Positions 12,340 to 24,703 of a stretch of 64,000 bases of DNA are shown here, piece after piece. Source of the DNA: Tolypeutes matacus (lineage: Eukaryota > Chordata > Mammalia > Cingulata > Chlamyphoridae); contig JAKSZT010053881.1 of assembly GCA_026826555.1 (NCBI GenBank), positions 4,818,203 to 4,882,202 of the forward strand, read 5' to 3'. Within the stretch, counting starts at the first letter, position 1. The number at the start of each line of letters is the position of its first letter. The notes below the pieces were generated by a model. It was given only the letters and a program-made list of their open reading frames with translations. It had not been told where the DNA came from and did not search any database. The position numbers and the translations under genes are program-made.

Positions 12340-13000
12340 TGTGCGTACATAAATAACTTAGCATGACTTTTTGTTTAATGTCCAAGATGATTGGAACAGA
12401 TTGTATCATGAACTACTTTCCCTTTGGCTAATTAAATAGCAGTCCCCACTTACCATAAAGCATATTCTTATTACAACAAGTATCTATAGTCACACTGCTG
12501 GATAAGTCACTCCCGAGTAAGTGCCATAAAGCCCATTACATCCCTGCTTTAGGAATGGAGCTGGTCCAAACAGACAATCAAAGGATTTCACTGGGATTAT
12601 TTTAGATTAGAAAAACTAGGGGAGACATGCAGCACTGACAAGATCGTAAAGGCACAAAGGATAAATTAGCGGCTTCATACCAAAGTGCTCTAGCTGTATC
12701 ACAGTATATCCAAAGTAAAAATAAATTCCTACTGTATTAACCTTTGCCAAAATGGAAATCTGTTTATGCAGAAATAAAAATGTCATGAACAACTGTTATC
12801 TCCTGTGCAAATCAAAATGACTGTTTTGAATAATAATAAAAATAATCCTCTCAAACCAACAACCACATAAACGTGCCATAGGGAAGATGTCTTTATTTCA
12901 ATAAATTGCTTTTTACATTTAATAGAAAAGGTTATGTTATGATTTATCGTATTAATGAACTACTATTGCATAACTATTTTTATGGCAATATATTACTTGC
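12340..13000. other. Repeat-free stretch, possible conserved non-coding element
   Basis: I see no repeat here. Homeobox-type AT cores are dense ('ggctaattaaatagc' near 12427, 'gattagaaaaac', 'gcaatatattac'), and there is a POU-like 'gtgcaaatc' near 12806. No open frame of interest. The regulatory reading is inference only; conservation cannot be seen from a single sequence. Confidence 0.25.
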
Positions 13001-13900
13001 TAAATGATGTTGGGTTTTTTTGTGGGTTTCTTTTGTTATTGTTTTTCAGGAGAACAGATTCTAAGGGAGTTTTTCTTGCTGCCAGTTGTTAAATCTTTCA
13101 AAAGCTGTCAGCAGCCTCAGAAATCAAGTTCAAAATACCATAACCAACATGAGTAAAGGCATAGGATAGTCTATTTTTAAATTGTAATACAAAACTGCCA
13201 GAGATATCTAAACACAAAAGATTATTTAAAACAAGATCATCTTATCTAGTTGTCAATGTAAAGGACAAAGTCAGTGAAGTGAAATTTAACCCACAACTTC
13301 TATAAATATCACTTGACATTTGAGAACTAAGTGATTTTTCCAGGCTAATTTTTCCTTTAACTCATTATGCACGAGTGTCTTCATGCACTAATCCTTCAAA
13401 CACCCTGTCCATGCCAGCCACAGGCAGTCTGGAACACTAACTACCCACGCAGTCAACTGGCTCGACCCACTATTTGCCTCTATCAAGCAAGCCCTTCTCC
13501 CAAGGCTGAATGGTTGGCAAAGACATTGGCATCTTCCCTGGGAACTCCTGCAGGAAAGGAGCCATACTTGTTTCTACAAGGGGCATTCTGGGCTTGCCTT
13601 GCATCTGCAAGCAACTGACTCACCATGACTACTTCTGAATGACAAGTCCCTGTCCTCGGCACTGCAGTCAGAGCAGCACAAGCTGAGATCCTCTCAGAAT
13701 AGTTCAAGTTTATGACAGTGAGTGAGTTATTTGATGGAAATAGAGATGCAACTTTTGGGTGTATCTTTATGCCTAAACTGCTGCTCCTGTCAGATTTCTA
13801 GAGGTGAAGGACTGAATAAACTAAGGTATATGCTGTCATTTCTTAAGGTACTGATTGCCTTGGCTGTCAGTGCATGGGTGTATTCACCTTTGGCTGCTGC
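13001..13900. other. Unique sequence, no supported gene
   Basis: Overlapping frames of 83 (plus, 13367-13618) and 74 (minus, 13483-13707) codons occupy a more GC-rich patch, but neither shows a domain or splice context. Confidence 0.35.
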
Positions 13901-14104
13901 TGCTAGATGTTACAGTCCATCATTCATATATTTTGAGAGTCTAATATGTGACAGCAATGCAAAAAGTGCTGCAAACAAAAGTGAATAAGACAAGTGAGGT
14001 TCTTACTCTCAAGGAACTTTAAGTCTAGTGAAGGAGACAAGCATTAAATAAGTATTCAAAGGGACTGGATATTTGGAATAACAAAAAAAAAAAAAATCTA
14101 GTTT

Positions 14105-16050
14105 TGGGGTAATTCCTACCACTTTCTTCCATTTAAAAAAAAGATAGAAGTAATATACAAACACATGCATGGTGCAAAATACATGAACAATGCAATTCTC
14201 TGAAAATTTCCCTTCTTTCTCCTCAGCCTACAACATTCCCTATAGGTACTACTGCACTTACATTTTAAAATGCACATCCACATAAGCATCTACCTACAAA
14301 TTTATATATGTTCACATATATATCTTTCTTATTTTACATAAATGAGATTACACTATAAATATTGTGCAACTGAAAGTTATATCTTAGAACTTTGTCTATA
14401 TAAACATACAGACTCACCATAATTTTTTGTAATGATTAAATTCTCAAATAGGAACATTACATAATTTGTATAACCATTCCCCTTTGGTGGGTGTATTCGT
14501 TCCTGTGACCTCTAATAAATTATCACAATCTAGGTGACTTAAAACAACAGAAATTTATTCTCACACAGTTCTAGAGGCCACAAGTCTGAAAATGGTATCA
14601 CTATGCCAAAAGCAATGTGCTGGCAGGGCCATGTTCCCCCCAGAGGCTTTAGGGGACAATCAGTTCCTTGCCGCTTCCATCTTCTGGTGGCTGTCGACAT
14701 TTCTGGCTTATGGTCGCATTGCTCCATTCTTCAAGGCCAGTGTCTTCAATTCTTTCTCTGTCCCATCTTTGCAAGGCATTCTCCTTTGTGTATCAAATCT
14801 CCCTCTGCCTTCTTCTTTTGGGGACACTTGTGATTGCATTTAGGGCCCACCTGGATAATCCAAGATCATCTCCCTATCTCAAAATCCATAATTTAATCAT
14901 AGCTACAAAATCCTTATTATTATTATTACTATTTGTCATATAAAATAACAATCCTAGGTTCCAGAGATTAAGATATGATATCTTTGGGAGCCATTACTGA
15001 GCCTCATACAGTAGACATTTGGGTTGTATCTATTTTTTTAAATACAAATAATCAGCAAAAAAGATAATTGATCACTTATATTTGCCCACACATGCTACTA
15101 TTTAGGTAGGTGAGAACACTGAAAGTGAAATTTCAGAATCAAAGAATACATGCAACAAAATATTGTTAAATAATGCCACAGAACTCTCCCCCAAAAACTG
15201 TACCACATCAATGTATACTCTCCCAAATACTTGATGGTATGCTTATTTTTCTACATTCTTGTCAATATTACATATTTTATCTTTGTTTTTGTCAACTTGA
15301 TAGGTGAAAACTGGCAACTTATTGTTTATTTGAATTTCCTTAATTATCAATAGATTTAAAAATTTCTATTCATAATGTTTCTCATTATTGTTTCATTCTT
15401 TGACTTGTTTTCTTGATATGTAGAGATTATTTATAAACTAATATTGATACTAATAATTTGACATATTTTGCAAGTATTTTCTACCAATATATTATTGTTT
15501 TAACAGATCTATTAAAGGAAATTTTATTAAAGTAAAATCTGCTGATATTTTCTTTTGTGTATTTTCAGTTTTCTATCTTGATTAGAAAGACCTGGTCTAC
15601 CTTAAGGAAATGAAAATATTCACCTACATTTTCTTCAATTTTATTTTTAGCTGTTAGGATTTTAAATTTGACTGTGGTATAAGGTAGGAGTCTAGCTTTA
15701 TTAGTTCTTTTTCCAAATGGAAAGCCAAAATACAAATACCAATATTTTTTAAATTGCCTACCTTCTCCATCACTCATCTGAAATACTGTCTTTATTATAT
15801 ACTAGGCTTTCAAATACATCTGGATCTACTTATGAGTGGTATATCATTGATCTATTATTTCTATTCCTAAGAATGTGCATGAGACATAGTTATACTAAAA
15901 AATTCATTTTTTTATCTGATATTCAAATTTGCTGGGCATCCAGTATAATTTTTATTTGCTAAGTCTAACAACACTATATTGGGTGAATGAATGAACACAC
16001 AATCTTAATTTTGTAATTCTATTTGTTCTCATTATTCTTCCTTTATAATT

Positions 16051-16081
<31 letters not shown>

Positions 16082-16200
16082 TAATAATTCTTCCTGGATA
16101 AACTTCAGAATCATCTGCATCGCCATTGGAATTGCATTGAATTTATCAGTGGTCTTCAACTCAGTTCCTGTTTTCCAATAATTCTTAAAACTCAGCTGTG
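14105..16200 (-). mobile_element. L1M LINE, interrupted by an MLT1 LTR
   Basis: Reverse-complement L1 3' sequence runs from about 14105 to 14491, with L1-like blocks such as 'tacataaatgagattacac'. It resumes at 15011 with 'gtagacatttgggttgtat', exactly the block expected next in an old L1 3' region. It continues through reverse ORF2-like text to about 16200 ('ccattggaattgcattgaat'). A 25-T run at 16049-16073 lies inside. The reading frames are destroyed. The MLT1 LTR at 14492-15010 split it. Confidence 0.7.
14492..15010 (-). mobile_element. MLT1-type ERVL-MaLR solo LTR
   Basis: The LTR starts TGTATTCG and ends ATACA on the plus strand. It contains the MaLR reverse blocks 'gacttaaaacaacagaaat', 'ttctagaggccacaagtctg', 'ggcccacctggataatcc' and 'catctccctatctcaaaat'. 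Flanking 5-mers gtggg (14487-14491) and gtaga (15011-15015) are a decayed target duplication. Old endogenous retroviral LTR with no viral genes. Frames of 76-91 codons here are by-products. Confidence 0.8.
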
Positions 16201-17000
16201 ATGAAAAAGAGAGGGTTAATTGAAATAAAATAAAATAAAGAATATAAAATAATAAGCCAACATCATGCTTAGTGATTAAACACTAAAGGAATTATCACTG
16301 AAGAAAGAATAAAACTGATCACCACTGGAAGTTTTAGCCTCAGTAAAAAAATGAGAAACAGAATGATAGATAAGAATATTTAGACAGGAGAAAATATTTA
16401 CCTATAATACAATTTCTTACCTTTAAGTTCCTACATAGAATACTCAAAGAAACAGCTAAAAAGTATTCAACTTAATATGAACTGGTTTACTAATTTGATC
16501 ATTTACAAAGTAAATATTAAAATGCAGCTTTTATATATTTCCATAAAAGTTGGTTAAAAATTGTGGTGAAACAATTATCTGATTCTCAATAGGAAACAAA
16601 AATATAAAATACCTAGAAACAAACTAAACAAAATATATGCAGAGTCTGTACAAATTTTTTTTTTAAACCTTACTAAAGGGGACAGAGGAGCCTTGAATAA
16701 ATGGAATGACTTGTCATATTCCCGAAAAGGAAATTTTCATATTGAAAAATGATATTTTAATCAAAATTACACTTAAATTTATTGTAATCTCATCAAAATC
16801 CCAACTGAAAATTTTTAAACTGAAAAATTATTCTTAATATCATCTGGCAGGAAAAAATCAACCAATAATAACTAAAAGTAAGAAGAATAATGGGGATTTA
16901 TACTAGCAGATATGAAACAATGTAATAAAATTATAAAAATTAGAACAATGCTTTAATGTGAGAATAGAAAATAGGACAAACTAGAAAATGCACAGCATTA
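16201..17000 (+). mobile_element. L1M ORF2-like remnant
   Basis: A-rich plus-strand sequence includes 'aaaatacctagaaacaaac', 'cttgaataaatggaatgac', 'tctcatcaaaatcccaact' and 'ctggcaggaaaaaatcaac'. These align in order with old L1 ORF2 (the 'IKIPA...' region). Many stops; not functional. It has the opposite orientation to the L1 on its left. Confidence 0.65.
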
Positions 17001-18060
17001 CTAAAATCCTGGCCTTTCTTACTCCCAGTCCTGAGATAGATGTCTTTCTGCAATGAGTCTTTCTTATAAAAGCCTGGTTCAAATTACTGTATTGAGCATG
17101 TGACTTTACCTTCTCTCCCTCCCAAGGTCCCATGTATATGATATGGCTATATGGATATCCTTGGAACATAATATACGCATACTCAAACATGCTGGTGAAA
17201 CCGAGAAAGAGAGGCAGGGGTAGACTAGACCAAAAAATAAACAAAGTAAGCCTGGAAGACAGAATGCACAAACCAGGCAAACACAACAGAGAAACCTGCA
17301 GTGTGAAATACTAGAGGCAAAGAGTTGTTCTTCCCACTGAAGAGTCAAGGGTAGGGTCAATAAATTCCAAGAGTAGGAGAGTGGATATGGGGTAAATATC
17401 AGGGGAATTAATTGACAGAAAGATTCATAATAACTGAGTAAGCCATGTCCCATCCCCACCATTTTCTCAGCTACAGAGAGCAGAGAGGGCAGTGGCTCTT
17501 CTTTGGACCCCAAGGTAAAAGAGTAAACAGCTTACTGTACAATGTATGATCTCTGCCAGGCTGAGTTGTATAGGGAGGTTCAAGAGCTTGATACAATGAA
17601 GCTAGAAGTTACATTTGGCTTCCATACCAGACGCTGGGGAGAAGGTGGATGAAGAAGATTTGGGTCTGTCAAGGAATTAAATACATTTGAATGCTCTATT
17701 CATACAGTAAGTCCTCCTTCTGTGAGCAATTATAATATTCTAATGGCTTCCTGCCTCTAACATTCTTTGCCCATTATTCCAAGACCTATGATCAACCCTT
17801 TCTCTTGGGCTATTGGGAAAATGGATCCTTAAAAATCTAAGAGGAATTTTATGCCAGGTATCCTACTTACTAGTGCCTCACTTATGAAAATGTTCTAACG
17901 ACCGAGGAAAGCTAGGAAGTTGAAGTAAATTAATCCATGAAACAGAAGGATGACGATCAGCAAAAAGACAAAGAAGAGTTTAATTTCAGCAGGAACAGCA
18001 ATAATTCAAGGAAAAGAAGAAAACTTTCAACAATTCTGACTGGAATCCACAGAGTATATG
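17001..18060. other. Unclassified sequence between L1 pieces
   Basis: No repeat was recognised with confidence. A 135-codon minus-strand frame (17106-17513) is Leu/Ser/Cys-rich with no domain. Overlapping frames on both strands suggest chance. It may include degraded L1 sequence linking the two plus-strand L1 parts. Confidence 0.3.
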
Positions 18061-18064
18061 CAAA

Positions 18065-18400
18065 GGTACTCAATTGAAAAAATACCATAAATTAGAGTAG
18101 GCCCAATATAATGGAAAAATATGTAGCCACTGAAAAGAATAAGGTGTATCTATTTGTACTGACAAGTAAAGAAGACTCAGGCTTGATGTTAGGTGCAGAG
18201 AGTAAATTGCAGAAAATTATGCATGATGTAATCCAAATGGCTGAAATCTTATAAAGGCATGGAGGAAGGTGTGGAAAATATATAGCAAACTGTTCCATGT
18301 AAGAGAAAGGAGGGAGGGGAAGGCTGTATTTTGTTTTACTGCTTCTATGTTACTTGAATTATTTTTCAGCTAGTATGGATAATATTTGTAGTTAGAAAAC
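18065..18400 (+). repeat. L1M 3' region fragment
   Basis: 'ccactgaaaagaataaggtg' followed by a 'gtatctatttgtactgacaag' block is the usual L1 3' 'gcagccattaaaaagaatgagg...tatctgtactgatatgg' text in plus orientation. The tail continues to 'ttgttttactgcttctatg'. Confidence 0.65.
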
Positions 18401-18709
18401 AGACTAAAAAATTAGAGGAAATAATTATAACTGTCTTTGGTACAACTTTGATAGGTGTCTGGTTCACATAATGTCATAGAGACTTTTAATGTTGGTTTTA
18501 TAACAGCTTTTAAGTCTGGATTAACTTAGTGTACCGATTTATGCTTCCCTGCCCCTTTTCATTTTAAGCCCTTCTAATCATACATATGGGTGTCATTGCA
18601 GGGTAAAAATGAGCCTAGTGGCATGGTGACACCACACCTCAACTTTTGTCTTCACTCTCGGGCATCTTCATACCTCCCTGATAAAGATAAATTAGTGGGA
18701 GTTCAAAGA

Positions 18710-19030
18710 AGCGTAACCAATTGATCATTAGTCTGAAGAGACTGACTTATGAGGACAGGTTGGAACGACTGAATATGTATCTGATAAAGTAAATGACAAT
18801 GGAGTTGGGTGGGAGGAAAGAAGAAAGTGGTAAGTATCCAAAGAGTACTTGAAAATGAAGTATTCCAAACAGGGAATGCTGTATTCTTAACTGGAAGGCA
18901 GCAAATGATTAACAAACCTAGATGAAAAAACTACTGTCTGTGTTCACCCTGTGGTAGACCAATTTATTTTTGGATGCTGCCTCAGGATGTTGTTCTGAAA
19001 GGAGATATCCCCAAGGGATCCTTTCTGGAG
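18710..19030 (+). repeat. L3/CR1 LINE fragment
   Basis: 'gaggacaggttggaacgact' resembles the CR1/L3 3' region. It is followed by 'gatgctgcctcaggatgttg' and 'aagggatcctttctggagtg', which correspond to the conserved '...gggctgcctcatgaggtggt...gggattcctgca' part. Very old and diverged. Confidence 0.5.
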
Positions 19031-19039
19031 TGGGAAGAG

Positions 19040-19660
19040 GCAGGCTCTCCTTGCCCAGACACCCCAATGTTTAAGAATCCTTGGAGCCCTCCATGGATGG
19101 ATTGTTCTTGATATTACCTTATAGGATAACTGCGGGGTGGGTCAGCTTCATTACAGCATGTGATGTGTCTGTCAGTCTACATCAACTCTTCCGGAACCCT
19201 TCCCCTGGTCTGTTCCCCAGTACTCTCACAGTGCTTTCTTTTGTTGTAAACACAGCATTTAGCTTATAATATTATTGTTTCCACTTCTCCCACTAGTCTA
19301 TGGCCTACTGAACAGTAAGAACCTCTATGTCTTAAATAAGATAGCATATGAAAAAGACCAAGCTTACAAACAGGGCATAGAGTAATCATCCCCAAAATGT
19401 TTGTAAATTGAAGGAGTCAGGTAAGTCTTACTGCTTATTACTTAGGATAAGAAAGTCAGAGCAGAAAAATGCAAGTAACCTATTCCTGTAAAGACAAAAA
19501 ATGGCCACAAAATTTTCAGAAAGAGCTGAAGGACATGTCAAAGGAAATGAAAGGTGTGAGGATAAGGCCAATTTAATTTGAAATACATAGAAATATAAAT
19601 GGGATTATTACCACATATTGTTTTATAATTTGCTTTTTGTTTCTTAACAATGTCTAGTAG
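19040..19660. other. Unique sequence, no feature seen
   Basis: No repeat or coding signal beyond a 62-codon frame (19081-19269) without recognisable pattern. Confidence 0.35.
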
Positions 19661-19667
19661 ACATCTT

Positions 19668-19945
19668 AGCGCAGTGAATAAAAACACAGACTCTGGAATT
19701 AGACTGAGTTCAAATCCCAACTCTGCTTCTTACTAACTGTGTGACCTTTGGCAAGTTACTTTACTTGTATTTTACTTGTATTAAAATCAAGTTACTAAAG
19801 AAACTGAAAAAAAAAATTGAAAAAAAAATCAAGTTACAATGCCTTGATTTTCTTATCTGTAAAATGGTGATAATAGATAGTATCTACCGCATAAAGTTGT
19901 TATGAGAATTATATAATATTAATATTATGGAAGTGTTTGTTAAAT
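19668..19945 (+). repeat. MIR SINE with internal A-rich expansion
   Basis: A well-preserved forward MIR: 'cagactctggaattagactg', 'ttcaaatcccaactctgc', 'tgtgtgacctttggcaagtt', then 'cttatctgtaaaatggtgat' and 'agttgttatgagaattat'. Between the two halves the 11-mer 'ttacttgtatt' is repeated, and 'atcaagttac' occurs twice around two A-runs (about 19762-19840), lengthening the element. Confidence 0.85.
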
Positions 19946-19984
19946 TAAATAGAACTGCCTGCAACTAATCATATGTACAGAACT

Positions 19985-20925
19985 TGATCATCCTGCTAGA
20001 CAACCTTTTAGACTTCTTTCACTAATGAACCTCTTGCCATCGAAGTTCTGGATTGTCTTTCATATCTTCCCACTAGCCACCTATTAATTTGGTCCAAAAT
20101 CATCTCTGTGAAGCTATCCCTGATCTGTTATCCACCCAAAAGTTTAGTCTCTCCTTTGTTTTTGTTTTTGCTCCTGGAACACCTTGTTTACAAAATTGCC
20201 TACAACAATGCTTTCCCATATTGCATTCATTCTGATATATACATAAGCGCGTGGGCAATCCTATGAGGAGCAGAAATATGTATAAAAGGAAAAGATATTG
20301 GGGGTGGATGTGGCTCAAATGGTTGGGCGTCCATCTGCCATATGGAGGGACCTCCCGGTAAAATAAAAAATATATACATATATAGAAGGTGCATGGGCTG
20401 CCAGGCTCTGTGTGCCAGTGAGCCGCCAGACCGGGGAGCCATGCGGCAAGATGATGACGTAACAGGAGAGAGACGCAGGGGAGAGACAAGACTAGATGCT
20501 CCAAAAACCAGGAACTGAGGTGGCACAGGTGGCAGAACACCTCTCTCCCCTACATCAGAGGTCTCCAGGATTGAATCCTGGTGAAGACTGGAGGAGGAGG
20601 ATGAGAAGAGATGGCAGGAAACAGACACAGAGAATTGCCCAGCAAATGGACACAAAACAGCAAATGGGGAAGGAGGGGTGGTGGTTTAAAATGGATAAAG
20701 TAAATAAATAAATCTTGAAAAAACAAAAGAAAAGATGTTCACTAGGTGCCTAGCATACATCTGATCCTATGCCAAGTTTTTCCTTGATCATCATCTCCTT
20801 ATTATTTTACATTTTTCCTCTCCACTGGAATTGATGTCAGTTACTCTGGTATCTCTAGTGTTTGGTACCATGCCTGGCACATACTAAGAGCTCACCAATG
20901 TCTACTCGATAAATAGAGAAGTTTC
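19985..20925 (+). repeat. L2 LINE 3' end, split by a SINE
   Basis: The L2 3' order is seen at 20050-20270 ('ctctgtgaagctatccctg', a 'ctcctggaacaccttgttt' block) and again after the SINE at 20737-20925 ('tggtaccatgcctggcacat', 'actaagagctcaccaatg', matching the L2 end 'cctggcacatagtaggtgctcaat'). The SINE at 20297-20728 inserted into it. Confidence 0.65.
20297..20728 (+). repeat. tRNA-derived DAS-type SINE
   Basis: Starts 'ggggtggatgtggctcaaat' (box A-like head), with body text shared over its whole length with the copy at 46405-46885 ('gcaagatgatgacgtaacag', 'tacatcagaggtctccagga', 'gcccagcaaatggacacaaa') and an (AAAT)n tail. The 8-bp repeat 'gaaaagat' at 20289-20296 and 20729-20736 is the target duplication. 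The box B part of the head is deleted in this copy. The 142-146-codon minus-strand frames across it are antisense shadows. Confidence 0.85.
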
Positions 20926-20959
20926 CATGATTGGGATATATTCACATCTGCTCCTCTCT

Positions 20960-21395
20960 TATTTCAGTTTGCTAGGTTGCTGAAAGCAGATACCATAAAA
21001 TGAACTGGCTTGTAACAATGGGAATTTATTAGCATACAAACTTACAGTTTTGAGGCTGGGAAAAATGTCCAAATCAAGGCATCACCAAGGTAATGTTTTC
21101 TTTCCAAAGACCAGCTGCCAGCAATTCTGGACTGCTCTGCCATATGGCGCCTGCTGGTCTTTCCCTTCTTTTCTGTGTTTTGTTACTTTCTGCTTCTTGC
21201 TTCCATGGCTTTCTCTCTTTGTCTGAATTTCATTTTCTTATAAAGGACTGTAGTAAAAGGATTAAAGATCCACCCTGGGCTATGTCTTAAATGAAGTAAC
21301 CTCATGAAAACTTACATACAATAGGTTTACATCCACAGGAATGGATTAGCTTTAAGAACATGATTTCCTGGGGTATATGCAGTTACAAACCACCA
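20960..21395 (-). mobile_element. MaLR-like LTR, solo
   Basis: Same architecture as the LTR pair at 24704 and 26641: 'gtttgctaggttgctgaaag', 'gggaatttattagcatacaa', 'gtccaaatcaaggcatcacc', 'ctgccatatggcgcctgc' and 'catccacaggaatggatta' occur in the same order. No internal region is next to it, so it is a solo LTR. It directly abuts the 3' end of the L1 at about 21398. No clean target duplication was found. Confidence 0.75.
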
Positions 21396-24300
21396 TATCT
21401 CCACTGAAGAATATGTTGAAAATTGTGTTATAATTTGCATACCATAAAATTGACCTTTTTCAAGGTATACAGTTCAGTTGTTTTTAATATATTCACAAGT
21501 CATGAAACCATCCCCACTATTTAATTGCAGAATATTTTCATCACCCCAAAAAGAAACACCATATCCATCATTGGTTAGTCTCCATTACCTCCCCCACACT
21601 CACACACACAAACACACCAGGCATTGGCAGCCACAAATCTACTTTCTGTACGTATGGATTTGCCTACTCTGGACAGTTTACATAAACAGAATCACAATTG
21701 TGGTGTTTATGTCTGGTTTCTTTCATCTCAGCATAATTTTTCAAGGTTTATCCATGGTGTAGCAAGTATCAATATTTCTTTCCTTTTTATGACTGACTAA
21801 TATTCCATTGCATGGATATATAACATTTTGTTTATCTGTTCATCAGCTGATAGGCATTTGAATTGTTTCCACTTTGGGACTATAATGAAAAATGTTTCTT
21901 TGAACATCCTTGTGCAAGTTTTTTGAGTGGGTATATGTTTTCATTTCTCATAGTGTATACCTAGGAGTGGATGGCTGAGTCATATGATAATCCTGTGTTT
22001 AACTTTCTGAAGAACAGCCAAACTGTTTTCCAAAGCAAGGTATGAAGGTTCCAATTTCTCCACATTTTTACCAACACTTGTTAATTTGTTGATTATTGCC
22101 ATACTACTGTCAATATCTCATAGTCATATTTATTTTGTTTCCCTAAAGACTAATGATATTGAGCATGTTTTCATGTGTTTATTGTCCATTTGTATATCTT
22201 TTTGGAGAAATGTTTATTCAAATCATTTGTCCATTTTTAATTGGGTTATTGTTCTTTTTATAACTGAGTTTTAGTGTTCTTTATATACCCTAGATAAAAG
22301 TTCCTTTTGCAAATATTTTCTCCTCTTTTTTAGGTTGTTTTTCATTTCCTGATGGGGTCCTTTAAAGAGCAAACATTTTTTATTTTGTTGAAGTCCAATT
22401 TATATGTTTTTCTTTTGTATTTTGTGCTTTTGGTATCATGAACAAGGTCATGAAGATTTACAACTATGTTTGCTTCTGAGAATTTTATAGTTTACTCTTA
22501 CATTTAGGTCTTTAATCAATTTTCAGTTAGTGTCTGTGTATGGTGTTAGAAAAGTGTTCAACTTGATCCTTTTTCATGTGAATATCCAGTTGCCCAGTGT
22601 ATTCATTGAAAAGACAATTCTTTTCCTTATTGAATTGTCTCGGCACATTTATTGAAATTCAATTAGCTATAAATGCAAGGGTTTATTTTTTGGACTTTGA
22701 ATTCTGTTGAATTTATCTACGTATTTATCTTTATACCAGTACTGCACTCTCGTAATAAAACTTTGTAGTAAGTTTTGAAATTAGGGAATGTGAGTTTTAC
22801 AACTTTGTGCTTCTTCTTCCAGATGGTTTTTGCTATTCTGGGTCCCTTGAATTTCCATAAGAATTTTAGGATCAGCTTATCACTTTCTGCAAGTAAGGCA
22901 GCTGGGACTTAAATAGGGTTTGTGTTGAATCTGCATATCAATTTCAAAGATTGCCATCTTAACAATATTAAATCTTCCTATCAATGAACATGAGATGCCT
23001 TTCAACTTATTTAGTTCTTCTTTAATTTACTTTAGAAATGTTTTGTAGTTTTCAGTGTATAAGTCTTATACTTGTTTTGTTAATTTTTTCCTCAGTTATT
23101 TATTCTTTTTGATACTATTATAAATGGGATCATTTTCTTAATTTCACTTTTGGATTGTTCATTGCTAGTGCAAAGAAATACAATTATTTTTGTAGATTGA
23201 TCTTGTACTCTGCAACCTTCCTTTATATGAAGTTTTGTGAATTCCTTAGGATTGTCTATATAGTATATCACATTATCGGTCAATAGAGATAGTTTGGCAT
23301 CCTCTTTTCTAATCCGGTTGCTTTTGCTTTTTTGCGTGTGCCCTAGCTAAAATCTCCAATACAATATTGAACAGAAGCAATGAAAATAGACACCCTTGCC
23401 CTGTTTCTGATTTCAGGGGTGGGGGTGGAGGAAAAGATTTTAGTCTTTTATCATTATGTATGGTGCTAACTATGGACTTTTCATAAATGCACGTTATCAG
23501 ATTAATTTCACTTCTATTCCTAGCTTATTGAGTGTTTAATCATAAAAGGTTGTTGGACTTTTGTCAAAAGTTTTCCCTGCATCTTTTGAGATTAATGTTC
23601 CCCCCCACCCCTTCATTCTATTAATATGGTATTGCATGTATTGACTTTTATATGTTGGGCCAACCTTGACTTCCTGAGATAAAATCTTTCTTGGTATAGA
23701 TTTTGTCTTGGTATATATTCCCTTTATACATTGCTTAATTTGGTTTGTTAGTATTTTGTTGAGGATTTTTGTGAGTATATACACAAGGGATATTGGTCTA
23801 TAGGTTTCTTTACTTGTGATATCTTTGTCTAGTATTGGTATCAGGATAACACTGGCCTCAGAAAGAACTGGGAAGTGTTCCCTCCTATTCTATTTTTGGA
23901 AGAATTTGTGAAGAATTTGTATGAATTATTCTTTAAATGGTTGGTTGAATCAACAATGAAGCCATCTGAGTGTGGGCTTTTAATTTCTTTTTTTTTCTTG
24001 GTCAGTCTAGGTACAGGTTTGTCAATATTGTTGATCTTTACAAAGAACCAAGTTTTGGTTTCATTGAGTTATTCTATTCTTTTTCTATCCTTTTGCTTTA
24101 AAAATATATCTTTGAATCTTAAGCATGTCTCTGGTAGACACCCTATATTTGGATCATTTTTTAAAAGCCCTTCTGCCAACATTTTTGTAATATTTAATCC
24201 ATTTATATTTAATGTAATTACTGATAAGATAAAATTTAGACCTGCTATTTTGCTTTCTTTTCTTTATGTCATGATTTTGATTGTTTTGTTCCTCTATCCC

Positions 24301-24703
24301 TCCAACACGACCTTCTTTCATTAGTTAATAGATATTTTTAATGTACCGTTTTAATCCCCTCTTTGTTTCTTTTACCTTATTTGTTGAGTTAATTTTTTTA
24401 GTAGTTGCCCTGGAGATAACATTAACATACTAATTTATCACAACCTAGTTCAGATCAATACCAACAAATTTCAATAATATACAAAAAATTTTGCCTCATT
24501 ATAAATCCATTTCCTCATCTCTCCTTTATGCTATTATTTTGATGCAAATTATATCTTTATACATCAGAAGCTCATCAACACAGCTTTATTTTGTTTTTGT
24601 TTGTTTTGTTTTGTTTGCTTTATGCAGCATTCTTTTAAATTTGGATAGGAGACAAAAAGTGTTACAAAAAAATACATTTATACAGTCTTCTATATTTGCC
24701 AAT

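Noticed and set aside
17106..17513. 135-codon minus-strand frame with Cys/Leu/Ser-rich C-terminus
   Set aside because: No domain, overlaps frames in other registers, and lies between L1 fragments.
20100..20655. Two overlapping minus-strand frames of 142-146 codons
   Set aside because: They run antisense through L2 and the SINE at 20297-20728, and the same kind of frame recurs at the related SINE at 46373-46739. They are shadows of the repeat.
23875..24324. 149-codon hydrophobic plus-strand frame
   Set aside because: It is the complement of L1 ORF2 and 5'-region sequence; the real L1 reading direction is minus.
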